In this document: positions 55,712 to 63,389 of the stretch, one piece after another | How the letters are laid out: each line of letters begins with the position of its first letter | How positions within the stretch are numbered: the stretch's first letter is position 1 | Assembly (NCBI RefSeq): GCF_001424665.1 | Contig: NZ_LMQS01000001.1 | Coordinates: 559,225 to 623,224 of the forward strand | Direction: 5' to 3' | Source: Methylophilus sp. Leaf416 | Lineage (GTDB): Bacteria; Pseudomonadota; Gammaproteobacteria; Burkholderiales; Methylophilaceae | Length of the DNA: 64,000 bases | The notes under the pieces: generated by a model | Databases searched by the model: none | Told to the model about the DNA's origin: nothing | The model's input: the letters and a program-made list of their open reading frames with translations, nothing else | Program-made: the position numbers and the translations under genes

Positions 55712-56389
55712 ATGATTGCATTTAACAACGTCAGCATGCGTTACCCGAATAGCGCGCACCTGTTCCGCCAGGTCAGTTTCAACATAGAAAAAGGTGACTT
55801 TGTGCTGATCACCGGCCAGTCCGGCGCCGGGAAAAGCACTTTGCTCAAACTGATGGCAGGCATAGAAGCGCCCTCCGGCGGCCATATCCTGATCAACGAA
55901 CAGGATATCAGCCAGTTGCATCAAAACGCCATTCCCTACCTGCGCCGCCGTTTTGGGCTGGTGTTCCAGGATCACAAACTACTTTATGACCGTAACAGCT
56001 TTGAAAATGTCGCCCTCCCACTAAGCATACAGGGCATTACCGGCGAAGAAGCTGCCCGCCGTGTGCGTGCTGCATTGGACAAAGTAGGCTTGCTAAACAA
56101 AGAAAAAGCCATGCCTATCACCTTGTCTGGCGGCGAACAACAGCGGCTGGCCATTGCACGGGCGGTAGTGAGCCGTCCCTCAATCGTTATTGCCGATGAA
56201 CCTACAGGCGGCCTGGACAGGGTCGCTTCGCTGGAAATCATGCAACTGCTGAAAGCCTTTAATGATGTCGGCGTCACCGTTGTCATCGCCATGCATGATG
56301 TGGCGCAAGTGAGCACCATCGCCTATAGAACCTTGCATATAGACCAGCAGACAATCACGGCGATGCCAGCCCAGGTGGGTATGCTATGA
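55712..56389 (+). CDS. ftsE: Cell division ATP-binding protein FtsE
   Basis: 225-residue ABC ATPase that, with FtsX, activates periplasmic cell-wall amidases through EnvC-type partners at the septum. MIAFNNVSMRYP start, Walker A GQSGAGKSTLLKLMAG near 37, LVFQDHKLLYDRNSFENVALPL (the FtsE-specific LLxDRxxxxNV), signature LSGGEQQRLAIARAV near 137, Walker B IVIADEPTGGLD, H-loop AMHD. It overlaps ftsX by 4 bases (ATGA). Confidence 0.96.
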   Translation: MIAFNNVSMRYPNSAHLFRQVSFNIEKGDFVLITGQSGAGKSTLLKLMAGIEAPSGGHILINEQDISQLHQNAIPYLRRRFGLVFQDHKLLYDRNSFENVALPLSIQGITGEEAARRVRAALDKVGLLNKEKAMPITLSGGEQQRLAIARAVVSRPSIVIADEPTGGLDRVASLEIMQLLKAFNDVGVTVVIAMHDVAQVSTIAYRTLHIDQQTITAMPAQVGML

Positions 56390-57276
56390 AAAACTGGCTC
56401 AATCAACATACGCTTGCGATTAAATTGGTTATGCAGAGGCTGAAGTCGCACTGGCTGAACACCCTGACCATTTGCCTAGTGATCGGTATTACTGTCACCT
56501 TGCCAGGCTTGTTGTTCGTCGGCGTGGACAATCTGCAAGACGCCTCGCGCTCCATCAAGCAGGACGCGCAGATGAGTGCATTCCTCAAACCTGCGCTGAA
56601 CGGCAATGTCATACAGCGTTTAATTAATGATGTGCAGGAATTACCCCAGGTAAAAGAAGTACGCTTTGTCTCCAAGGAAGACGCGATAAAACAGCTGGGG
56701 GAACAATTCCTGCAAAAAGACCTGCTTGCAGATTTGCCGCAGAACCCGTTACCGGATGCTTTGTTTATCACCTTGGCCGACACAAACCCGATTACAGCCA
56801 AATCGGTGCAGGATATCCTGCAAAAACGGGCAGAAGTGGAAGAACTAGTCATCGATAGCGTCTGGATGGAACGCCTGAACTCCATGCTGGTGCTTGGTAA
56901 ACGCATTGCGCTGATCTTTGCCAGCCTGCTGGGGATCGCCATGATCACAGTCATCAGCAATACGGTACGCATGCAGGTGCTGACACATGAAGCCGAGATT
57001 GAAGTGAGCCGGTTGATTGGCGCGACACACAGTTTTATCCGCCGCCCGTTTTTATATATGGGTAGTGTGTATGGCTTGGGTGGTGGTCTGATTGCGGTTG
57101 GCTTGTTGTTTGCGATCGTCTGGAACCTCAAACAGCCAGTGCAGCTGCTGGCAAATAATTACCAGAGTAATTTCCAGTTGGTGTTTCATCTGGTGAATAT
57201 TGGCGGATTGATTTTATTGGCTTCGACGTTGATAGGCTGGATCGCGGCGTTTATTGCTTTGACGCAGAAACGTTAA
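56386..57276 (+). CDS. ftsX: Cell division protein FtsX
   Basis: 296-residue inner-membrane partner of FtsE with four helices: about 25-46, 170-195, 220-240 and 265-290. The large periplasmic loop (50-165) has QDAQMSAFLKPALN and VKEVRFVSKEDAIKQLGEQFL, the ECD pattern that recruits murein hydrolase activators. The C-terminal region has EIEVSRLIGATHSFIRRPFLYMGSVYGLGGG. The start overlaps ftsE. The stop (57274-57276) overlaps that of the leftward debris at 57273. Confidence 0.95.
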   Translation: MKNWLNQHTLAIKLVMQRLKSHWLNTLTICLVIGITVTLPGLLFVGVDNLQDASRSIKQDAQMSAFLKPALNGNVIQRLINDVQELPQVKEVRFVSKEDAIKQLGEQFLQKDLLADLPQNPLPDALFITLADTNPITAKSVQDILQKRAEVEELVIDSVWMERLNSMLVLGKRIALIFASLLGIAMITVISNTVRMQVLTHEAEIEVSRLIGATHSFIRRPFLYMGSVYGLGGGLIAVGLLFAIVWNLKQPVQLLANNYQSNFQLVFHLVNIGGLILLASTLIGWIAAFIALTQKR

Positions 57277-57404
57277 GCGACCTCGCTGGGGAGACTGCTG
57301 GCGGATACTGGATCCATCTTACTCAATAACAGTTCGGCATACGGGCGTTGGCCGAAACCCAGGTAGTGTTCATATAGAGCTTGGAACAACAATGAGAGAA
57401 TGTT
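57273..57404 (-). pseudogene. Remnant C-terminal coding fragment with no start
   Basis: A leftward frame of 43 codons runs from just after a TGA at 57405-57407 to a TAA at 57273-57275. It has protein-like composition (FQALYEHYLGFGQRPYAELL, later SKMDPVSASSLPSEVA) and no usable start. It looks like the tail of a lost gene. I cannot name the family. It is tail-to-tail with ftsX, sharing bases with its stop codon. A chance frame is possible. Confidence 0.35.
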
Positions 57405-57523
57405 TCACTTTCTGTGAAATTCTAATCGTTATTTCTTTAGAACTTCTATTAAGCACGACCTTAGCTCTTTTATCGTAACCAAACCAAATATTACTCTCGC
57501 CTGGATTCTCCCTTGCAGGGCGC

Positions 57524-57545
57524 GCTGGCTTCTGCATAAGCCAGC
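57524..57545. repeat. Imperfectly explained hairpin in the ftsX to ETF-QO gap
   Basis: A perfect 8-bp stem, GCTGGCTT and AAGCCAGC, with loop CTGCAT and no T run after it. A second inverted repeat, AAATTAC and GTAATTT (57563-57584), spans the ETF-QO stop codon. Neither is a typical terminator; they may be the end of the leftward ETF-QO message or a dispersed element. Confidence 0.4.
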
Positions 57546-57565
57546 CGTTACGTAGGTGACCTAAA

Positions 57566-59212
57566 TTACTGCGAAACGTAATTTGGCCCGCTGCCACCCT
57601 CTGGTGGTACCCACGTAATATTCTGCGTAGGGTCTTTGATATCGCAAGTTTTGCAATGAATGCAGTTTTGCGCATTAATCTGCAACACTTGCGTCCCTTC
57701 CTGCTCAATAAACTCATACACCCCCGCCGGACAATACCGCTGTTCCGGGCCCGCATACTTCGGCAGATTAACCCGCTCGGGAATATCCTTCACCGTCAAT
57801 TTTAAATGGCATGGCTGCTGGTCATCATGCCCGATATTGCACAGGCTAACCGAGCTCAGCTTATCAAAAGTCAGTACACCATCTGGCTTAGCATACTCAG
57901 GCTGCCGACTATTTTTGGCTTCATCCAGCGTGGAATGATCAGCAGTGGTGTGTTTCAAAGTCCAGGGCAAAGTAATACCGAAGCCGGACAACCACATTTC
58001 CGCACCACCCAGCACAGTGCCTACCCACGTGCCCCAACGCGACAAGTAAGGTTTCACGTTGCGCACAGCAGTTAAATCCTGCCATACCCACGATGCCCGC
58101 AGCTTTTGCGGATAACTGGTCAATATTTCCGGTGCGCCCTGCTGAATGGCGTCAAACACCGATTCTGCCGCCAGCATGCCGGATTTCATTGCGTAGTGGC
58201 TACCCTTGATCTTGGGCACATTTACCAGGCCAGCGCTGCATCCCAGCAATGCACCACCAGGAAATGCCAACTCTGGCAATGCCTGTATGCCGCCTTCTGA
58301 AATAGCACGTGCGCCGTAACTGATTCGTTGCCCGCCTTCCAGCAATGCTTTCAGTTTCGGGTGGGTTTTATAGGTCTGGAAAATATCAAATAAAGACAGG
58401 TACGGATTGCTGTAATCCAGGTGCACCACATAGCCGACTGACACCTGGTTTTCACCATGATGATAGATAAAGCCACCGCCACCGGTATTAGCATCCAGCG
58501 GCCAGCCTAACGTATGCTCAATCTGGCCTTTCTGATGCAGGTCCGGTTTGATGCGCCAGATTTCTTTGAAGCCCAAGCCGTATTTGGCCGGACTGGAAGC
58601 CGCGCGTAAACCATAACGTGCTTCAAGCTGTTTGGTCAGCGAACCACGTGTGCCTTCGGCCACCAAGGTATATTTGGCACGGATCTCGATCCCAGGCGTG
58701 TAATTTCCAGTGGGATTGCCTTGTTTATCCAGGCCCATATCACCGGTAATCACGCCTACCATGCGGCCGGCGTCATCATAACTTGGCGTTTGTGCAGAAA
58801 AGCCTGTGTAGATTTCCACACCCAATTCTTCCGCTTGCGTAGCCAGCCAGCGGCAAACTTCACCCAGGCTGACAATATAGTTGCCGTGATTGCGCATCAG
58901 CGGCGGCAACGTCCAATCGGGCAATGCCCAGTCTTTTTCCTTACCCAGCACGACAAAAGTATCTTTACCCACCGGCGTATTCAAAGGTGCGCCCAAAGCT
59001 TGCCAGTCTGGCAATAGCTCCTGCAAGGCCCTGGGGTCCAGCACTGCGCCGGAGAAGATATGACTGCCGACTTCGGCACCCTTTTCCAGAATACAAACAC
59101 TCAGTTCCTGACCTTGCGTCTGTGCTAATTGCTTGAGACGGATGGCGGCTGATAATCCTGCCGGGCCAGCCCCGACAATCAGCACATCATATTCCATTAC
59201 ATCTCTTTCCAT
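57566..59212 (-). CDS. Electron transfer flavoprotein-ubiquinone oxidoreductase
   Basis: 548-residue membrane-associated enzyme that passes electrons from ETF to ubiquinone. FAD-binding YDVLIVGAGPAGLSAAIRLKQ-type start, EKGAEVGSHIFSGAVLDPRAL near 52, GSLTKQLEARYGL near 175, ubiquinone region GGALLGCSAGLVNVPKIKG near 325 and the C-terminal [4Fe-4S] motif CIHCKTCDIKDPTQNITWVPPEGG. The ATG at 59212 is chosen for its GAGGAAGC ribosome binding site; an in-frame ATG at 59263 would overlap the lysR stop. It completes an ETF pathway with etfB-etfA on the opposite strand. The dehydrogenase that feeds ETF is not in the window. Confidence 0.95.
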   Translation of the reverse strand: MERDVMEYDVLIVGAGPAGLSAAIRLKQLAQTQGQELSVCILEKGAEVGSHIFSGAVLDPRALQELLPDWQALGAPLNTPVGKDTFVVLGKEKDWALPDWTLPPLMRNHGNYIVSLGEVCRWLATQAEELGVEIYTGFSAQTPSYDDAGRMVGVITGDMGLDKQGNPTGNYTPGIEIRAKYTLVAEGTRGSLTKQLEARYGLRAASSPAKYGLGFKEIWRIKPDLHQKGQIEHTLGWPLDANTGGGGFIYHHGENQVSVGYVVHLDYSNPYLSLFDIFQTYKTHPKLKALLEGGQRISYGARAISEGGIQALPELAFPGGALLGCSAGLVNVPKIKGSHYAMKSGMLAAESVFDAIQQGAPEILTSYPQKLRASWVWQDLTAVRNVKPYLSRWGTWVGTVLGGAEMWLSGFGITLPWTLKHTTADHSTLDEAKNSRQPEYAKPDGVLTFDKLSSVSLCNIGHDDQQPCHLKLTVKDIPERVNLPKYAGPEQRYCPAGVYEFIEQEGTQVLQINAQNCIHCKTCDIKDPTQNITWVPPEGGSGPNYVSQ

Positions 59213-59240
59213 GCTTCCTCCAACATTCAGGTTCCCGCCA

Positions 59241-60179
59241 TTAGGCAATTGCCGGGATATCAATTAAATCGCTACGCGTCGCCCCTTGGGTGAACGCCTG
59301 GCAAAACGCCAGGAACTGGCGGATACCGCCGGTCTGGTACTTTTGTCTATGCCATAAAAAATAAAAATTTCGGTGAAACTGCAAACTATGGTTTTCGATC
59401 GGCACCAGGCTGCCGCGCCGGAATGCATCTTTAAGTGCCAGCCTGGAAATACAGCCTATGCCCAGCCCCGACTCCACCGCACGCTTGATGGCCTCGGTAT
59501 GTTCCAGCTCCAGCGTGATATTGAGCCTGGAATAATCCTGGCTGAATGCGCGGTCAAATGTCTCACGCGTACCAGAGCCTTTTTCACGCACTATCCACGG
59601 TTGCAACAGCAAGTCAGACTTATAGATGGTTTTACCTGTCTGCGCTAATAGCGCCAAGGGATGCGAAGGTGCGGCAAAAATGACCAGCTCATCTGCAATC
59701 CAGGGCGCTACAGCAATATCCGGATGATTACACTCGCCCTCTATCATACCCAAATCCAGTGTATGATTCGCAATTTGCTCAACGATGGTACGGGTATTTT
59801 GCACTTGTAGCTGGATGTGGCTTTGGGGATATTGCTGCAGGAATTTGGCAACCAGCAAGGTGACCAGGTAATTGCCGACGGTGAGTGTAGCGCCTATTTT
59901 CAAATGCCCATAGCCTTGCTGGCCATGCAGCATGCGTTCGATTTCACGGGCGCGGTCCAGCAACTCGACGGCTTTAGGCAGTAATTGTTGCCCGGATTCA
60001 TTGATACGCAGGCTTTTACCGACGCGGTCAAACAACTGGATTTCAAATTGCTTTTCCAGCTCGATCAAGGCGGTGCTGGCAGCGGATTGAGACAGGGCCA
60101 GTTGCTCACAGGCACGGGAGACACTGCCAGCCCGGCTGATGGCGACGAAAATCTCTAATTGCCTGAGGGTGTATTTCAT
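59241..60179 (-). CDS. LysR-family transcriptional regulator
   Basis: 312 residues. N-terminal winged helix-turn-helix (1-65) with LRQLEIFVAISRAGSVSRACEQLALSQSAAS-type pattern and FDRVGKSLRINESG, then a helical linker and a periplasmic-binding-protein-like effector domain (90-300) with LKIGATLTVGNYLV near 95, ARTIVEQI-type region (here TRTIVEQIANHTLDLGMIEG) and GLGIGCISRLALKDAF. The likeness is to the YeiE/CysB-type branch. It lies between ETF-QO (28 bases downstream, same strand) and the divergent etfB, so it probably regulates the ETF genes. The inducer is unknown. Confidence 0.93.
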   Translation of the reverse strand: MKYTLRQLEIFVAISRAGSVSRACEQLALSQSAASTALIELEKQFEIQLFDRVGKSLRINESGQQLLPKAVELLDRAREIERMLHGQQGYGHLKIGATLTVGNYLVTLLVAKFLQQYPQSHIQLQVQNTRTIVEQIANHTLDLGMIEGECNHPDIAVAPWIADELVIFAAPSHPLALLAQTGKTIYKSDLLLQPWIVREKGSGTRETFDRAFSQDYSRLNITLELEHTEAIKRAVESGLGIGCISRLALKDAFRRGSLVPIENHSLQFHRNFYFLWHRQKYQTGGIRQFLAFCQAFTQGATRSDLIDIPAIA

Positions 60180-60221
60180 TAAGTAAAAGGATTATGCGAG
60201 ATTTACGTCGCATCAATATCA

Positions 60222-60236
60222 ATCTATAAAATAGAT
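60222..60236. promoter_or_regulatory. Candidate LysR operator between lysR and etfB
   Basis: A perfect dyad ATCTAT-AAA-ATAGAT contains the LysR T-N11-A core (T60223 to A60235) within a very AT-rich 150-base divergent gap. A second palindrome, ATTATTATAATAAT, lies at 60241-60254. Role inferred. Confidence 0.45.
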
Positions 60237-60329
60237 ATATATTATTATAATAATCAATTTAATAAATATTACAAGCTAGCTTAAAATGCTCGGCTACGAG
60301 CAAGAACATCTCAGAGAAAGCAACGTTTT

Positions 60330-61082
60330 ATGAAAGCATTAATAGCGATCAAAAGGGTCGTTGATTATAACATTCAAGTCCGCGTGAAAGCCGACGGTTC
60401 CAATGTGGATATTGATGGCGTCAAGATGGGCATCAACCCTTTCGATGAAAACGCGATTGAAGAAGCCATTCGCCTGAAAGAAAAAGGCATCGTCAGCGAG
60501 ATCGTTGCAGTGACTATCGGTGGCGCGGCCAACCAGGATATATTGCGCCACGCGCTGGCGATGGGTGCAGACCGCGCCATGCTGATTGAGACACAGGAAA
60601 CCTTGCATTCCCTGGGTGTGGCTAAAGTATTGAAAGCGGTAGTAGAGCGCGAACAGCCAAACCTGATTTTGCTCGGTAAACAGGCCATTGATGATGATGC
60701 TGGCCAAACTGGCCAGATGCTGGCAGCCTTGCTGAAATTGCCGCAAGCCACCTACGCTTCGCAAATCACGATTGAAGGTAACCAGGCAACTGTAGTCCGT
60801 GAAATTGATGGTGGTACGCAAACACTGGCTGTCAGCCTGCCAGCCGTGATTACTGCTGACTTGCGCCTGAACGAACCACGCTATGTCAAACTGCCTAACC
60901 TGATGATGGCGAGAAAAAAACCACTGGAAAACGTGCCATTGGACTCCCTGAATATTTCCCTCAGCCACAATGTGCAGCAACTGAAAGTTGCCACACCACC
61001 TGCCCGCCCAGCTGGCGTGATGGTGAAAGATGTGAATGAATTACTGAGCAAATTGCGTACGCATGAGGGGATTTTGGGATGA
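60330..61082 (+). CDS. etfB: Electron transfer flavoprotein beta subunit
   Basis: 250-residue AMP-binding subunit of the soluble ETF heterodimer. MKALIAIKRVVDYN start, MGINPFDENAIEEAIRLKE near 33, ILRHALAMGADRAMLIE near 70, LILLGKQAIDDDAGQTGQMLAALL near 112 and the signature VSLPAVITADLRLNEPRYVKLPNLMMARKKPLE near 170. It overlaps etfA by 4 bases (ATGA). The dyad at 60222-60236 upstream suggests LysR control. Confidence 0.96.
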   Translation: MKALIAIKRVVDYNIQVRVKADGSNVDIDGVKMGINPFDENAIEEAIRLKEKGIVSEIVAVTIGGAANQDILRHALAMGADRAMLIETQETLHSLGVAKVLKAVVEREQPNLILLGKQAIDDDAGQTGQMLAALLKLPQATYASQITIEGNQATVVREIDGGTQTLAVSLPAVITADLRLNEPRYVKLPNLMMARKKPLENVPLDSLNISLSHNVQQLKVATPPARPAGVMVKDVNELLSKLRTHEGILG

Positions 61083-62008
61083 GCACACTGATTATTGCCG
61101 AACACGACGGCCAGCATTTGAATGAACAGCTCGCGCGTGCCATCACTGCTGCGCAGCATTGGAAGCAGCCGGTAGATGTGCTCATTGCCGGGGCCCAGCC
61201 AGATGACCTGGCCTCACAGATTGCTGCCTTACAGGGTGTGAATAGCGTATTGGTCGCAAGTGATGCGGCCTTGCAACATCCGACTGCCGAACACCTGACT
61301 GATATCATCGTGCCGCTGGCTGCCAATTACAACGTAGTGCTGGCTGCGCACAGCGCCTTTAGCAAAAATGTGCTGCCTCGCGTTGCTGCCTTGCTGGATG
61401 TGAATATGCTGTCCGACGTGCTGGAGATTCTGGATCGTAACACTTACGTGCGTGGCATTTATGCCGGTAACGTACTGGCAACCGTGCATAACCAGGATGC
61501 GACGCAAGTGTTAACCGTGCGCGGCAGCAAATTTGCCGCTGCACCGTCTGGCGCTACAGCAGAGATTAAAGCAATTGCAACGCCAGCCGCCCCGCAAGGC
61601 AGCCGCTGGGTATCTGAAGCATTTAACAAGTCCGAACGCCCCGCCCTGACTGCTGCCAAAGTGGTGGTTTCCGGTGGCCGCGCCCTAGGTAGTGCAGATG
61701 CTTTCGCCCAGGTGATCGCGCCATTGGCGGATAAACTGCATGCAGCCATTGGCGCCAGCCGTGCAGCCGTAGATGCCGGTTATGCGCCCAACGATTTACA
61801 AGTGGGACAGACCGGCGTAGTGGTTGCCCCCGAACTGTATATCGCCGTCGGTATTTCCGGCGCGATCCAGCATGCGTACGGCATGAAGGACAGCAAGGTG
61901 GTTGTGGCTATTAACCAGGACCCGGAAGCACAAATCTTCAAGATTGCAGACTACGGCCTGGTGGCAGACTTGTTTGAAGTCGTGCCTCAGTTGACAGCTG
62001 CGTTATAA
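61079..62008 (+). CDS. etfA: Electron transfer flavoprotein alpha subunit
   Basis: 309-residue FAD-carrying subunit. An N-terminal Rossmann-like domain (1-190) is followed by the FAD domain with VVSGGRALGSADAFAQVIAPLA near 196, AIGASRAAVDAGYAP near 221, QVGQTGVVVAPELYIAVGISGAIQHAYGM near 240 and AINQDPEAQIFKIADYGLVADLFEVVPQL at the end. With EtfB it carries electrons from dehydrogenases to ETF-QO. In methylotrophs, amine dehydrogenases can be donors; that link is inference. Confidence 0.96.
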   Translation: MSTLIIAEHDGQHLNEQLARAITAAQHWKQPVDVLIAGAQPDDLASQIAALQGVNSVLVASDAALQHPTAEHLTDIIVPLAANYNVVLAAHSAFSKNVLPRVAALLDVNMLSDVLEILDRNTYVRGIYAGNVLATVHNQDATQVLTVRGSKFAAAPSGATAEIKAIATPAAPQGSRWVSEAFNKSERPALTAAKVVVSGGRALGSADAFAQVIAPLADKLHAAIGASRAAVDAGYAPNDLQVGQTGVVVAPELYIAVGISGAIQHAYGMKDSKVVVAINQDPEAQIFKIADYGLVADLFEVVPQLTAAL

Positions 62009-62058
62009 TAATCCCTTTAAATTCAAACCCTTTGCCTAGTCGCGAGTAAAAATAAAAC

Positions 62059-62841
62059 ATGAGTAATAAAAAATATTCCACCGAAACGATCCTGAGCGTT
62101 CACCACTGGAACGACACCCTGTTTAGTTTTAAGTCCACGCGCGACCCAGGTTTGCGTTTTGAAAACGGCCAGTTTGTGATGATAGGCATGGAAGTTGACG
62201 GCCTGCCACTGACTCGCGCCTATAGTATTGCCAGCCCTAATTACGAAGAGCATCTGGAGTTTTTCAGTATTAAAGTGCCTAACGGCCCGCTGACTTCACG
62301 CCTGCAGCATCTTAAAGTGGGCGACCCATTACTGGTGAGCCGCAAGCCGACCGGTACACTGGTGACGCATGATTTGAAACCAGGTAAAAACCTGTATTTC
62401 TTCTCTACCGGAACCGGCCTGGCGCCTTTCATGAGCCTGATCCAGGATATCGAAGTATATGACCGCTTTGAAAAAGTCATCCTGATTCATGGCGTACGAT
62501 ATGTAAATGAACTGGCCTATGAAGAATTCATCACCAAAGATTTGCCGAATAACGAATTCTTTGGTGAAGAAGTGAAGAACAAGCTGATCTACTACCCGAC
62601 AGTGACACGCGAACCATTCAGAAACCAGGGCCGCCTGACTGACCTGGTGGAAAGCGGCAAGCTGTTTGAAGACATCGGCCTGCCACCGCTAAACCCGGAA
62701 ACTGACCGCGCCATGATATGCGGTAGCCCGGCCATGCTGGTAGACACCGCTGCCATGCTGGACAAACGCGGGTTCAAGGTTTCACCGCGTATCGGCGAGT
62801 TGGGTGACTATGTGATTGAGAAGGCTTTCGTAGAAAAATAA
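62059..62841 (+). CDS. fpr: Ferredoxin-NADP+ reductase
   Basis: 260-residue cytoplasmic flavoenzyme of the bacterial Fpr type. FAD-binding motif RAYSIASPNYEE near 54 (RxYS), QHLKVGDPLLVSRKPTGTLV near 89, NADP-binding STGTGLAPFMSLIQD near 117, then MICGSPAMLVDTAAMLDKRGF near 215. The end ...EKAFVEK, with an aromatic near the C terminus, is typical. It shares a 50-base gap with etfA. Reaction: NADPH plus oxidised ferredoxin or flavodoxin, reversible. Confidence 0.95.
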   Translation: MSNKKYSTETILSVHHWNDTLFSFKSTRDPGLRFENGQFVMIGMEVDGLPLTRAYSIASPNYEEHLEFFSIKVPNGPLTSRLQHLKVGDPLLVSRKPTGTLVTHDLKPGKNLYFFSTGTGLAPFMSLIQDIEVYDRFEKVILIHGVRYVNELAYEEFITKDLPNNEFFGEEVKNKLIYYPTVTREPFRNQGRLTDLVESGKLFEDIGLPPLNPETDRAMICGSPAMLVDTAAMLDKRGFKVSPRIGELGDYVIEKAFVEK

Positions 62842-62897
62842 GCCTACTCACAAAAACTAACACAGCAATATGATCGCAGTGTCCAGATATCAATAGT

Positions 62898-63365
62898 ATG
62901 AGCAAGATATCTGACACTGCGATTTCTTTTGAGCAAGCTGAGCTCTCTGACCTGCCGGCATTAAGCGCCCTGCTCACCCTGCTGTTTTTGCAGGAGCAAG
63001 AATTCACACCTGACCCTGCCGCCCAGCAATTAGGCCTGGCTGCTATTCTTGAGCAACAGGACAGCGGCCGTATCCTGGTGGCACGATATCAGGGTGAAGT
63101 AATTGCCATGGTAAGTTTACTGTTTACAATCTCCACCGCATTGGGTGGCCGTGTTGCTTTGCTGGAAGATATGGTCGTAAACCCGACACATCGTGGCAAA
63201 GGCATAGGCTCGCAATTGCTGGCCTATGCCCTGGCGTTTGCCCGGACGGAGCAGATACTCAGAATTACCTTACTCACAGATCACGACAATCTAGCCGCTC
63301 AGCACTTCTATCAACAGCATGGTTTTCAGCAGTCCGGCATGCAAGCGTGGCGCTTGATACTTTAA
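62898..63365 (+). CDS. GNAT family N-acetyltransferase
   Basis: 155-residue acetyltransferase of the Gcn5-related group. Motif A with acetyl-CoA loop lies in EDMVVNPTHRGKGIGSQLLAYALAFAR (RGKGIG is the Q/RxxGxG/A box). N-terminal ISFEQAELSDLPALSALL is the common GNAT beginning, and motif B NLAAQHFYQQHGFQQSGM is near the end. Substrate unknown; this could act on small molecules or on protein N termini. It converges on the MFS gene without a visible terminator. Confidence 0.9.
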   Translation: MSKISDTAISFEQAELSDLPALSALLTLLFLQEQEFTPDPAAQQLGLAAILEQQDSGRILVARYQGEVIAMVSLLFTISTALGGRVALLEDMVVNPTHRGKGIGSQLLAYALAFARTEQILRITLLTDHDNLAAQHFYQQHGFQQSGMQAWRLIL

Positions 63366-63389
63366 ACTTCTGAGTTGGAATCGGGCGAA

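Noticed and set aside
56403-57131. 242-codon open frame on the minus strand opposite ftsX
   Set aside because: It is antisense to a complete, well-recognised ftsX and its translation is Arg/Ser/Cys-rich without domains.
57370-57756. 128-codon minus-strand frame spanning the ETF-QO end and the downstream gap
   Set aside because: Its first half is in another frame of ETF-QO. Its second half is the AT-rich gap. I treat it as chance, though the gap itself is reported as unusual.
60241-60254. Palindrome ATTATTATAATAAT as a Fur site
   Set aside because: It is simple AT repetition; the neighbouring T-N11-A dyad is the better regulatory candidate and nothing links this locus to iron.
60339-60980. 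213-codon open frame on the minus strand opposite etfB
   Set aside because: It is a shadow of etfB, which has clear family motifs; the antisense translation is rich in Gln, His and Phe and has no pattern.
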